A stretch of 64,000 nt of DNA from Thermaerobacter marianensis DSM 12885 (GTDB lineage Bacteria > Bacillota > Sulfobacillia > Thermaerobacterales > Thermaerobacteraceae). The stretch is taken from positions 496,001 to 560,000 of the forward strand of contig NC_014831.1 in NCBI RefSeq assembly GCF_000184705.1, written 5' to 3'. The notes beneath the pieces are model-generated. The model made no database searches. It saw nothing but the letters and a program-made list of their open reading frames with translations, and was not told the origin of the DNA. This document shows positions 8,136 through 15,991 of the stretch, one piece after another. Each line of letters begins with the position of its first letter. Position 1 is the first letter of the stretch. A program made the position numbers and the translations under genes.

Positions 8136-8218
8136 GCGAGGGTGCTGGAACTGGCAGACAGGCACGTTTGAGGGGCGTGTGGGTTTATCCCGTGCGGGTT
8201 CGAGTCCCGCCCCTCGCA
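8136..8218 (+). tRNA. tRNA-Leu, anticodon GAG
   Basis: Class II tRNA. The acceptor GCGAGGG pairs with CCCTCGC, with discriminator A at 8218. The anticodon stem CACGT/GCGTG encloses loop TTGAGGG, giving anticodon GAG. A long variable arm and T arm GCGGG-TTCGAGT-CCCGC follow. It has the same isoacceptor type as the tRNA 140 bases upstream but differs through most of the stems, so it is not a recent duplicate. A terminator separates the two, so it needs its own promoter, which I could not pinpoint. Confidence 0.94.
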
Positions 8219-8230
8219 CAAGGGACGCCG

Positions 8231-8259
8231 GGCGGCGTGGCTGAGGCCACGCCGCCTTT
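8231..8259 (+). terminator. Terminator after tRNA-Leu(GAG)
   Basis: Perfect 11-bp stem GGCGGCGTGGC / GCCACGCCGCC with loop TGAG, followed by a short TTT. Confidence 0.8.
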
Positions 8260-8465
8260 GCCGTTTCCGGCCGGCGCGGGATGGGCAACCCGCCCTGGCA
8301 ACGATAAGATCGAGCCGGAGCCCGTCCCTGGCAAGGTCGCCCGGGCACCCCTCAGGGCGGCGGCAGCCGCCGGGCCGGTGCGATCCGCCGGTCCGCCGGC
8401 GCCGCGCGGCGACCCAGGGCACCTCCACGAAACGAAGCCGACCCGGCGAGGCAGGTGAACCGGCC

Positions 8466-9224
8466 GTGCAGCAGCTGTTTCCCGAAGCGCGCCCGTGGCC
8501 CGACCCGCTGACGGTCTACGACGACCTCGACCTGCCCGAGGGCCCGCCCCACCGTCCGTACGTGCTGATCAACATGGTCACCACGGTGGACGGCAAGGTC
8601 ACCATGGGCCGCGGCACCGTCAAGGAGCCCATCGGCAGCAAGGTCGACCACGCCCTGATGGCGCGCCTGCGCGCGCCCGTGGACGCCGTGTTGCGTGGTG
8701 CCGGCACCGTGCGCGCCTACGACGTCCCGCCCCGCGTTCCCGACGAATACGCCGAGCGCCGCCAGGCCCGCGGCCTTCCCGCCCAGCCCCTGCCGGTGGT
8801 GATCACGGGCTCGTGCGACCTGCCCCTCGACGCCCGGTTCTTCCGCGAGGCGCCGCGGCGCCCCCTGGTGCTCACCCGCCGGGCTGCGCCCGCCGAGAAG
8901 GTCGAGGCCGTCCGCCAGGTGGCCGACGTGGCCTTCGCGGGGGAGGAAAAGGTCGAGATGCGGGCGGCCCTGGCCCTGCTGCGGGAGCGGTACGGCATCC
9001 GCCGCCTGCTCAGCGAGGGCGGCCCGGCGGTCAACTTCGCCATGCTGGAGGCGGGCGTGGTGGACGAGCTCTTCTGGACCGTGGCGCCCAAGATCGTCGG
9101 CTACGCCGAGGACAAGACCATGGTGATGGGCCCCCACCCCCTGGAGCCGCGGATCCGGCTCAGCCTGGCCAGCGCCTTCTTCCACGAGGGCGAGCTGTTC
9201 CTGCGCTACCACGTGCTGGACTGA
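8466..9224 (+). CDS. RibD C-terminal-type reductase
   Basis: Stand-alone member of the RibD_C/dihydrofolate-reductase-like fold, which in riboflavin synthesis reduces 5-amino-6-(5-phosphoribosylamino)uracil with NADPH. GTG at 8466. The protein (252 residues) shows NMVTTVDGKVTMG near the N-terminus (family S/T-x-DGK signature), AVLRGAGTVRAYD, and LLSEGGPAVNFAMLEAGVVDELFWTVAPKIVG, the typical nucleotide-binding segment. The deaminase half of RibD is absent. No riboflavin genes or FMN riboswitch are adjacent, so the substrate may differ from that of classical RibD. It converges on the folP gene, with seven bases between them. Confidence 0.88.
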   Translation: MQQLFPEARPWPDPLTVYDDLDLPEGPPHRPYVLINMVTTVDGKVTMGRGTVKEPIGSKVDHALMARLRAPVDAVLRGAGTVRAYDVPPRVPDEYAERRQARGLPAQPLPVVITGSCDLPLDARFFREAPRRPLVLTRRAAPAEKVEAVRQVADVAFAGEEKVEMRAALALLRERYGIRRLLSEGGPAVNFAMLEAGVVDELFWTVAPKIVGYAEDKTMVMGPHPLEPRIRLSLASAFFHEGELFLRYHVLD

Positions 9225-9231
9225 GCGGGGC

Positions 9232-11079
9232 TTACGATCGCGCGGCGGACGAACCGGCGCCCGGGGTGCGCGGCTCCCGCTCGCCTTCCGCCGCGGGGAG
9301 GCGGCCCAGTTCCCGCAAGGGCCGGCGCTGGTGGCCGGTGACGGCGTCGAAGGGCCAGCCGTCCGCCGGTTCATCCCACCCGCGGACCAGGGCGTCGGCC
9401 ATCCGAGCCACCCGGGCGTTGGCCCGCACGTCGTGGACCCGGACCATGTCCGCGCCGTGGACCACGGCCAGGGCGGTGGTGGCCAGGGTGCCCTCCAGCC
9501 GGTCGCCGATGGGGGTCTCCAGCACGTTGCCGATGACCGACGTGCGGGAGGCGCCGAGCAGCACCGGGTAGCCCAGGCTGCGGAAGGCGCCCAGGTTCTC
9601 CAGGATCTCCAGGTTGTGGCGGGTGCGCTTGCCCACGCCGATGCCGGGGTCGACCACGATGGCCTCGGGCCGTACGCCCGCGGCCAGGGCGCGGGCGACC
9701 CCCTCCTGCAGGTAGCGGGCGATGTCGAGGACCACGTCGTCGTAGCGGGGCTCCCGGGCCAGGCTGCGCGGGTGGCCCTGCAGGTGCATGACAACTACGC
9801 CCGCCCCGTACCGGGCGCACACGGCGGCCAGGCCGGGGTCGGCGTGGAGGCCGCTGATGTCGTTGATGATGTGGGCGCCCGCCTGCAGGGCCGCCTCGGC
9901 CACCGGCGCCTTGTAGGTGTCGATGGAGATGGGGACGTCGACTTCGCGCACCAGCCGCTCCACCACGGGCATCAGGCGGGCCAGCTCCTCCTCCAGCTCG
10001 GGCTTGGAGGCGGCGATGTTGGCGCTCTCGGCACCCACGTCGATCAGGTCGGCGCCTTCCGCCACCATCTCCAGGGCCCGCCGCACCGCCCGATCCGGCG
10101 CGTTGTACCGGCCGCCGTCGGAAAAGGAGTCGGGGGTGACGTTGAGCACGCCCATGATCAGGGTGCGCTCGCCGAAGACGAGGCTGCGGCCGCGAAAGTC
10201 CACCCGCAGCGGCTGGCGGGCCAGGGGCACCGGGCCCGCGACCCCTAGGGCGGCGGGCCCGTCCCCGCGGGACATTGCCGCCGCGGTGAAGGGCAGGGAC
10301 TGCAGCGCTCGGGCCAGGGCACGGCCGGCGGGCCGCTCCGGCTCCTGCCGCAGCCAGCGGCCGGCCAGTTCCCCCAGTTCCGTGACGCTGCCGGCCACCA
10401 GCAGGCTGGCGGCGCCCGCGTAGGGGCGCCAGGTGGCGAAGCCCGTACGGGCGGCGGCCTGGTGGGCCAGGCGGCGCGCCACCTCCGGCCGCAGGGGCGC
10501 GATCTCGAAGGTGTGGCGCCAGAGGTCGTCCAGGGCCGTGGCGCCGGGCCAGCCCGCCCGCACCAGGCGGGCCGCGATGGGGCCGGCGTGCCAGGGGCCG
10601 CGGTGGACGGCCACCACGGCGTCCGGTTCGGGGACCAAGGGCATGGCGCGGGTTCCTCCTTGACCGGGTTGGGTCACGGGTCCTGGAGCGGGTGCCGGGG
10701 AGGGGCGGGGCGGTCCGGAAAGCCGGGACCGGGCGGAGGGGGCGACCCTGCCCGTCTCCTGGCCGTCCGCGGCGCCCGGCCGGGACGCCCCGGCACCGTC
10801 CCCCAGGGTGGCCGGAGCCAGTTCGGCCCACGCTTGCTCCGCCAGCGGACCCCACAGGTCGTAGTGGGGGATGCGGCCGTGGTGGCAGATGCCCCGCGCC
10901 GGCAGGCCGTAGCGGGTGCCCCAGGCCGCCAGGCGCCCTTCGTCGGCACACAGCACTTTGACCAGATACGGGGCCACGGTGCCGCCGGGCACGGGACGGT
11001 GCCAGGGCTGGCGCAGGACGGCCAGCTGGCCGCGGCGGGCCCGTTCCAGGGCGCGCCGCCATTGCTCCACCAGGCGCAA
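9232..11079 (-). CDS. folP: Dihydropteroate synthase fused to a DUF4031-like domain
   Basis: DHPS condenses 6-hydroxymethyl-7,8-dihydropterin pyrophosphate with p-aminobenzoate in folate synthesis. The TTG start at 11079 has GAGGAGG seven bases upstream, and the frame runs unbroken for 615 codons. Residues about 30-90 resemble DUF4031 (KVLCADEGRLAAWG, IPHYDLW). A Gly/Pro-rich linker follows, then a roughly 120-residue region like the N-terminal extension of clostridial DHPS, then the TIM-barrel core (LIMGVLNVTPDSFSDGG, SIDTYKAPVAEAAL, HIINDISGL, VVMHLQGHPR, DPGIGVGKRTRHNLEIL). Two normally invariant motifs are altered: the STRPG loop reads SANIA, and SRKS reads SRTS. An internal ATG at 10644 has its own AAGGAGG, so a shorter DHPS of about 470 residues may also be made. 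Confidence 0.88.
   Translation of the reverse strand: MRLVEQWRRALERARRGQLAVLRQPWHRPVPGGTVAPYLVKVLCADEGRLAAWGTRYGLPARGICHHGRIPHYDLWGPLAEQAWAELAPATLGDGAGASRPGAADGQETGRVAPSARSRLSGPPRPSPAPAPGPVTQPGQGGTRAMPLVPEPDAVVAVHRGPWHAGPIAARLVRAGWPGATALDDLWRHTFEIAPLRPEVARRLAHQAAARTGFATWRPYAGAASLLVAGSVTELGELAGRWLRQEPERPAGRALARALQSLPFTAAAMSRGDGPAALGVAGPVPLARQPLRVDFRGRSLVFGERTLIMGVLNVTPDSFSDGGRYNAPDRAVRRALEMVAEGADLIDVGAESANIAASKPELEEELARLMPVVERLVREVDVPISIDTYKAPVAEAALQAGAHIINDISGLHADPGLAAVCARYGAGVVVMHLQGHPRSLAREPRYDDVVLDIARYLQEGVARALAAGVRPEAIVVDPGIGVGKRTRHNLEILENLGAFRSLGYPVLLGASRTSVIGNVLETPIGDRLEGTLATTALAVVHGADMVRVHDVRANARVARMADALVRGWDEPADGWPFDAVTGHQRRPLRELGRLPAAEGEREPRTPGAGSSAARS
10644..10661 (-). promoter_or_regulatory. 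Internal ribosome site inside the DUF4031-DHPS frame
   Basis: AAGGAGG at 10655-10661 (minus strand) sits ten bases before an in-frame ATG at 10644, exactly between the low-complexity linker and the DHPS part. It is as strong as the site for the full-length start, so either two products are made or the ORF is two fused genes of which the DHPS part can be read alone. Confidence 0.55.
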
Positions 11080-11418
11080 GGCAAGGCCTCCTCAGGACGA
11101 ACCTGCCGGGCCCGGGCGGCCGGCGGCCCGGCGACAGGGGCCCGACCCCACGGGCCGGGCCCGGGTCCGGCGACGCGGCGGGGCCGTTGGAACGCGCACC
11201 GGCAGGCTGGCAGGGGGCGGGCATCGCCTGTGGCGCCCGCGCTCCGCCCCGGCGCAGGGCCCGCGCCGGCTGTCGCCCCGGTGACCGCCGGTCCCGGCGG
11301 CCGCGCTCGTCCCCATGATACCAGGAAGGCGGCGGCCACCGGATCGGAGGGGCGCCGGGGGGTTCCCGCCGAGGGGGCTGGCGGGATGGGCGGCCACGAC
11401 GACGGAGGTGACGGATCC
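11080..11418. other. Divergent intergenic region, folP / SDR gene
   Basis: 339 bases between divergent starts, GC-rich throughout. A TGATACCAGG-like AT-richer spot near 11316-11326 is the only likely promoter neighbourhood. No clear hexamer pair, repeat or RNA is visible. Confidence 0.4.
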
Positions 11419-12162
11419 ATGCGACTTCGCGGTGAGGTGGCGGTGGTGACCGGCGCCGGGCGCGGCATCGGCCGGGCCGTGGCCCTGCGCCTGGCGGCCG
11501 AGGGGGCGTCCGTGGGGGTGCTGGACGTGGACGCCGCCGCGGCCCGGGCGACGGCGGAGGCCATTGCCCAGCAGGGCGGCCGGGCCCTGCCCCTGGAGGC
11601 CGACGTGGCCAGCGGGGAAGCGGTGGCCCGGGCCATGGCCCGGGTGGCGGAGGAACTGGACCCGCCCACGATCCTGATCAACAACGCCGGCATCGGCGGG
11701 TTCGTCCCCCTGGACCACCCGGAGGCCGAGGCCACCTGGCACCGGGTGCTGGCGGTCAACCTGACGGGGGCGTACCTCTGCGTCCGCCACGTGGTGCCGT
11801 ACATGAAGCGGGCCGGGCGGGGCGCCATCGTCCAGATCGCCTCCACCCGGGCCCTGATGTCCGAACCCGACAGCGAACCGTACGCCGCCACCAAGGGCGG
11901 CCTGCTGGCCCTGACCCACGCCCTGGCCATCAGCCTGGGGCGGTACGGGATCCGGGTCAACGCCGTCAGCCCGGGCTGGATCGACACCGGCCATGAGCCC
12001 GTCAGCGAAGCGGACCACGCCCAGCACCCGGCGGGGCGGGTGGGACGCCCCGAGGACGTGGCGGCCGCGTGCGCCTTCCTGGTCTCGCCCGAGGCCGGCT
12101 TCATCACCGGGCAGAACCTGGTGGTGGACGGCGGCATGACGGTGAAGATGATCTACCTCTGA
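11419..12162 (+). CDS. SDR-family oxidoreductase
   Basis: Classical short-chain dehydrogenase/reductase of 247 residues, NAD(P)-dependent, cytoplasmic. ATG at 11419 follows GGAGGTG by eight bases. The cofactor motif TGAGRGIG, the acidic residue after strand 2 (LDVD, which favours NAD), the NNAG motif, catalytic Ser in IASTRA and the YxxxK pair (YAATKGG) are all present, with PGWIDT and the C-terminal VVDGG typical of the family. The substrate cannot be told; the sequence resembles generic glucose/3-oxoacyl reductase-like SDRs. It converges on the GH18 gene with two bases between stops. Confidence 0.92.
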   Translation: MRLRGEVAVVTGAGRGIGRAVALRLAAEGASVGVLDVDAAAARATAEAIAQQGGRALPLEADVASGEAVARAMARVAEELDPPTILINNAGIGGFVPLDHPEAEATWHRVLAVNLTGAYLCVRHVVPYMKRAGRGAIVQIASTRALMSEPDSEPYAATKGGLLALTHALAISLGRYGIRVNAVSPGWIDTGHEPVSEADHAQHPAGRVGRPEDVAAACAFLVSPEAGFITGQNLVVDGGMTVKMIYL

Positions 12163-12164
12163 GC

Positions 12165-13475
12165 CTACCGCAGCCGCAGGGCGATCTGGCGCCAGGCGGC
12201 TGCGTCTTCCATGCCCAGGCGCCAGATGGCCACGCCCCGCACCCCGTGGCGCTGCACCAGGTTCAGCTTCTCGCCCCAGCTGCGGGCGTTCTCGAAGTAC
12301 ACCGTGTGGCTCGTGCCGTCGTCGGCGGTGTAGGTGAAGAAGGGCACGCGGGCGCGGTCGTCCCAGCGGACCGCCACGCCCCGGTCGCGGGCCAGCCGCA
12401 CCGCCTGGGCATGGTCCAGGTACCGGGGGAAGCCGCCGCCGCCCCAGTCGAAGCCGAAGGCGCCCAGGCCCACGATGACCTTGTCGCGGGGAACGTAGCG
12501 CAGCGCGTACCGCACCATGCGGTCCACGTAGTCGAGGGACGCCAGGGGCCCCGGCGGCGTGTCGGCCCGGTGCTCGGAGTACGTCATGAGGATGAAGTAG
12601 TCCACGGCCCGGCCCAGGGCGGCGTAGTCGTAGGCGCCCGTATTGGGGTCGTCGCGGACGTCCCGGTTCCGGGGGAAGACGGCGATGCTCAGGAGCTTCC
12701 CCTGGGGCAGCGCCTCCCGCACCTTGCGGACGAAGGCCGTCAGCCGGTGGCGCTCTTCGGGCGGCACCGTTTCCAGGTCCAGGTGGACGCCGTCGTAGCC
12801 TTCCTGCCGGATCAGGTCCAGCATGCCGCCAACGGCCCGGTCCTGGGCCCGGGGGTCGCGGAGGAACCGGCGCGCGGTGGCGGCGCTGCGGTCGCCGGGA
12901 CCGTAGAGCAGGTTGTGGACGATGAGCTCCACTTTGAGGTTGCGCCGGTGGGCTTCCCGGATCACCTGCCGGCGCCGCTCCGGGGACGGGGCGGCGTAGG
13001 CCTCGATGGTGCCGTCGCCGCGTTCCGCCAGCCGGAACCAGAAGGGGACGATGACGTCCAGGTCCCGGGCACGGCGGACCATGGTGGCGAAGGACCCGGG
13101 CATGCCGGGCTCGGGCTCGGTGTAAAACCCGTAGACCACCGGGTCGCGCCCGAGGATGCGGTTCCCCCGGTCGCCGCCATCGCCGCCGGGCTTGGCCGGG
13201 GGGCCGGCGGGGCCGCTGCCGCCGCAGGCGGGGAGGACCAGCGCAACGAGCAAAAGGAGGGCCAGGGCCGTCCGTGGACGGCGGGGCCGGGGTCGAGCAG
13301 GTCGCGGCGCGGGGTGCCGGTGCCGCGGGCAGCCCAACCGGCCTTGCTCTTTCGCCCCTTCACCGGCTCGTGGAGGCTTCCCGGCCTGGGATCCTGGGGG
13401 TCGTCCCGCGGGGCCGGGTGCCGGGGACGGCCCGGGCCACTGGATCACGGTGCATCCCTCCGCCCGCAGTGTCAC
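12165..13475 (-). CDS. GH18-like (YaaH/YdhD-type) lipoprotein
   Basis: Glycoside hydrolase family 18 fold, as in YaaH/YdhD spore cortex proteins that act on N-acetylglucosamine linkages. The catalytic signature is intact as DGVHLDLE (DGxxxDxE). YFILMTYSEH and KVIVGLGAFGFDWG follow, then the C-terminal GVAIWRLGMED strand. A lipobox (VLPAC) follows a hydrophobic stretch, so the product is probably a membrane-anchored lipoprotein facing the wall. The GTG at 13475 overlaps the cwlD stop (GTGA) but leaves about 55 residues before the signal peptide. A TTG near 13340, just before GCPRHRHPAP, would give a normal signal length, so the start is uncertain. No LysM is present. Confidence 0.85.
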   Translation of the reverse strand: MTLRAEGCTVIQWPGPSPAPGPAGRPPGSQAGKPPRAGEGAKEQGRLGCPRHRHPAPRPARPRPRRPRTALALLLLVALVLPACGGSGPAGPPAKPGGDGGDRGNRILGRDPVVYGFYTEPEPGMPGSFATMVRRARDLDVIVPFWFRLAERGDGTIEAYAAPSPERRRQVIREAHRRNLKVELIVHNLLYGPGDRSAATARRFLRDPRAQDRAVGGMLDLIRQEGYDGVHLDLETVPPEERHRLTAFVRKVREALPQGKLLSIAVFPRNRDVRDDPNTGAYDYAALGRAVDYFILMTYSEHRADTPPGPLASLDYVDRMVRYALRYVPRDKVIVGLGAFGFDWGGGGFPRYLDHAQAVRLARDRGVAVRWDDRARVPFFTYTADDGTSHTVYFENARSWGEKLNLVQRHGVRGVAIWRLGMEDAAAWRQIALRLR

Positions 13476-14206
13476 CGGCGACCGGGGACGCCATGCGCCC
13501 GGATGCCCAGTTCCGCCAAACCTCCCACCAGTCCCTGGACGGCGGCGGCGGCCAGGAGGCCGCGACCTTGAGGGCGCAGCAGGATGGCCCGGTCGGCCGG
13601 GTTCGTCAAAAAGGCGAACTCCACCAGGACGGCGGGCCGCCCGGCGCGGGCCAGGAGGAAGAAGTCGGCGGGCAGGGCCTCGTTCCGGGCAGCGGGCGGG
13701 AAGACGGCGTTCAGGCGGTCCTGGATCGCCCGGGCCAGGCGGCGGCCGGGTTCGTCCCCGATCTGGTAGAACACGATGGGCCCGCGCTGGCGGCTGTCAC
13801 GGGCGGCGTTGACGTGTAAGCTCACCAGGGCGGCGGCCCGCGCCTCGCGGGCGATGCGCAGGCGCTCTTCCAGGTCGCGGCGCACGCTGGCGTCGTCGTC
13901 GCCCGGGGCCAGCGCGTAGTCGGCGGTGCGGGTCAGCACCACCCGGAAACCCGACGCCTCCAGCAGCGGGGCCATGGCCTGGGCCAGCTGCAGGGTCAGG
14001 TCCTTCTCCAGGATGCGCCCGTCCAGGTGGGTGCCCCCGTCGATGCCGCCGTGGCCTGGATCGAGGACGATCACCGGGTGCGCGCGGGCTCCGGGCGGGG
14101 GCGCCAGGGCCCGCGGGCTGAACAGGACGAGGACCAGTGCGGCCAGGGCGGCGAGGGCGGCAGCCTGGGTCCAGGTGGCCGGCGCGGGCGGGGTGCGGCG
14201 TTGCAC
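13472..14206 (-). CDS. cwlD: N-acetylmuramoyl-L-alanine amidase, CwlD-like
   Basis: Zinc amidase of the Amidase_3 family, which removes the peptide from muramic acid. In spore formers CwlD begins muramic-lactam formation in the cortex. GTG at 14206 follows GGGAGGGAGG. One N-terminal membrane/signal segment (residues 12-32) is followed by the zinc ligands and catalytic residues: DPGHGGIDGG (His), EKDLTL (Glu), SLHVNA (His) and VEFAFLTN (catalytic Glu). The length of 244 residues fits CwlD. It is followed by a translationally coupled GH18-type lipoprotein, so the pair looks like a two-enzyme wall or spore-cortex operon. Confidence 0.9.
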   Translation of the reverse strand: MQRRTPPAPATWTQAAALAALAALVLVLFSPRALAPPPGARAHPVIVLDPGHGGIDGGTHLDGRILEKDLTLQLAQAMAPLLEASGFRVVLTRTADYALAPGDDDASVRRDLEERLRIAREARAAALVSLHVNAARDSRQRGPIVFYQIGDEPGRRLARAIQDRLNAVFPPAARNEALPADFFLLARAGRPAVLVEFAFLTNPADRAILLRPQGRGLLAAAAVQGLVGGLAELGIRAHGVPGRR

Positions 14207-14599
14207 GGAACCTCCCTCCCCCGGGCTTCACGTCGCGCCCCCAGCCTTCAGGATGGATGTATGCGGCAAGACGGGCGGTCTTGTGGGCGCGCGGCCCCGC
14301 CGGGTTCGGGTGGCGCCGGGCCGGCCCGCCGGGCTGTCCTGGGGGGAGCGGCAGCGTCCGCAGGGTCCGGGTGCCCGGGCGCCGCCGGCGCGGGCGGGGA
14401 GGAACCCCGAGGGGCCAGCGGGAACTGACTTAGGGAAAATGGGCGGGAACGGGAAGCCGGTGCGGCAACGGAGCCCGGCGGCGGCTGCAGGCCGGACGGG
14501 GTCGGGAAGCGGCGGGGGCCGTGGTGCGGGAGGGCAGGGACGGAAGGGACCGGGCCGCCGGGCGCGGCAGGTGGCGGGCCCGCTGGCGGGGGTGGAAGG
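14207..14599. other. Divergent intergenic region without a supported gene
   Basis: 393 bases between cwlD (minus) and a membrane-protein gene (plus). AGGATGGATGTATGCGGC near 14249-14266 and GACTTAGGGAAAATGGGCGG near 14425-14444 are the only AT-richer spots. Neither gives a convincing -35/-10 pair. Confidence 0.4.
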
Positions 14600-15565
14600 G
14601 TGACGGGCGAGCAGGGACGGCAGACGCCGCAGCTGCCGGACCAGGACCGGGCCACGGGCCGCGGTTCCACGGCGCGGGAGCCGGGGGCAGGCCGGCCCGG
14701 TCCGGCGGAACCGGATCCGAATCCGGGCCTGCTGCTGGTGGGACCTGCCGCGGTGCCGGCGGGCCGGGCGGACCGGAGGAAGGGCCGGGAAGGCCCTCCC
14801 GGTCTCCCGGCGGATCGCCAGGACGGAGCGGAGCCAGGCCAGCGACGGCCGTGGGGCGGCCGCTTCTTGCGCCGCCGGCCCCCGGCGGCACCGGTTCCTG
14901 TGGCCCTGCAGCCCGGGAGCGGGCCGGGAGAGCGGCCGGCCCCGGCGGGCGCATGGGACCGGCCGGACCCGGGGGGTCCCCCGGAGGTACCGGATACCGC
15001 CGCGGCCCCGGACACCGGCGGGGTGGAGGAGGACGAGCTGCCGCCTCCCGTGGACCCGGCGCCCTTGGGATGGTTTCTCCTCGGGGTGGTGTACGCGCTG
15101 ACCGCCGTCTACTCCGCGGTGCCGGCGCAGCACAGCACCCTGTTCGGCGCGGGGCCGGCGGGGGCGGGGCGGATGGCCGTGGCGCTGGCGGTGGTGCCTT
15201 ACGCGCTGGCCGGTCTGTATACGGGCCTCACCGCGGCCGGGCGGGGGTGGCTGTACCCCGTGACCTTCGCCGCCTGGCCGCTGCTCCTGGAGCGGCTGGC
15301 CCTCTACCTGTTCGGCATGGCGGGGCGGTGGATGCTGGCCGGCTTCCCCGCCGGGTGGCGAGAGGCGGTGCCCCTGGCAGCAGCCTTGTCCTTCACCCGC
15401 GAGACCCTGGCGCCTTACGCGACGCCGGCGTACATGGCCTGGGGGTTGGGGAGCCTGGCGCTGACGGCCAGCGTGCACGCCGGCGTACGCCTGGCCGCCG
15501 GTCGATGGGGCCGGTGGCGGACGGGGCGGGCGCGTCATGGGGCCCCCGGTGCCGCCGGCGCATAG
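14600..15565 (+). CDS. Hypothetical membrane protein with long disordered N-terminus
   Basis: 321 residues that I do not recognise. GTG at 14600 follows GGTGGAAGG. Residues 1-150 are Pro/Gly/Arg-rich and probably disordered. Residues about 155-300 form four or five membrane segments (WFLLGVVYALTAVY; AVALAVVPYALAGLY; WLYPVTFAAWPLLL; YMAWGLGSLALTA). The gene is followed by a small membrane protein and a sodium:solute symporter on the same strand, so it may belong to that transport operon. No transport or enzyme motif is visible. Confidence 0.65.
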   Translation: MTGEQGRQTPQLPDQDRATGRGSTAREPGAGRPGPAEPDPNPGLLLVGPAAVPAGRADRRKGREGPPGLPADRQDGAEPGQRRPWGGRFLRRRPPAAPVPVALQPGSGPGERPAPAGAWDRPDPGGPPEVPDTAAAPDTGGVEEDELPPPVDPAPLGWFLLGVVYALTAVYSAVPAQHSTLFGAGPAGAGRMAVALAVVPYALAGLYTGLTAAGRGWLYPVTFAAWPLLLERLALYLFGMAGRWMLAGFPAGWREAVPLAAALSFTRETLAPYATPAYMAWGLGSLALTASVHAGVRLAAGRWGRWRTGRARHGAPGAAGA

Positions 15566-15595
15566 ATCCGGCCGTGGCGGCCGGAGGCGGTAGGC

Positions 15596-15991
15596 ATGGA
15601 ACCGCCGAAGCGCTTCCCGCACCCGGAACAGGACGAACCCGGCGGGCCTGGCGAGCCCTTCGGTCCCGGCCGACTCCCGGCGGACGGATTCGACCCCGAA
15701 GAAGAGTTCGACTCCCCCGAAGAAGTCGACGCGGTGTTTCGGAGCCAGCGGCGGCTGGTGATGGCGCGGGTCGTTTGGCTCATCCTCCTCGTCCTGGGCG
15801 TGCCCATCGCCAACGCGTGGTGGCCGCTCTGGTGGAACGGCTGGGCAGGGGTGCCCGTGACGCCCGCCTGGGCGGTGGCGGCCGGAGGCGGCTTGGTGGC
15901 CCTGTGGTTGCTCGGCGTGCAGCACGCGCGGATGGCGGACCGGGTGGAGCGGGCGATGCTCGGACGCCGGCGGGAGGACGACGATGTCTAG
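15596..15991 (+). CDS. Small two-helix membrane protein, probable symporter small subunit
   Basis: 131 residues: an acidic N-terminus (DPEEEFDSPEEVDAVF), then two membrane helices (VVWLILLVLGVPIANAWW and WAVAAGGGLVALWLLGV) and a charged tail. ATG at 15596 follows GGAGGCGG. Its end overlaps the start of the sodium:solute symporter gene by eight bases. Small DUF485/DUF4212-like proteins commonly precede SSS symporters, and the size, topology and overlap fit, but the sequence is too divergent to place in either family with confidence. Confidence 0.7.
   Translation: MEPPKRFPHPEQDEPGGPGEPFGPGRLPADGFDPEEEFDSPEEVDAVFRSQRRLVMARVVWLILLVLGVPIANAWWPLWWNGWAGVPVTPAWAVAAGGGLVALWLLGVQHARMADRVERAMLGRRREDDDV

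Noticed and set aside
7910-8218. Recent duplication of the two leucine tRNAs
   Set aside because: They share class II form but differ in acceptor, anticodon stem and anticodon, so they are distinct isoacceptors.
8260-8465. FMN riboswitch before the RibD-like reductase gene
   Set aside because: None of the conserved RFN-element blocks could be found; only GC-rich spacer is present.
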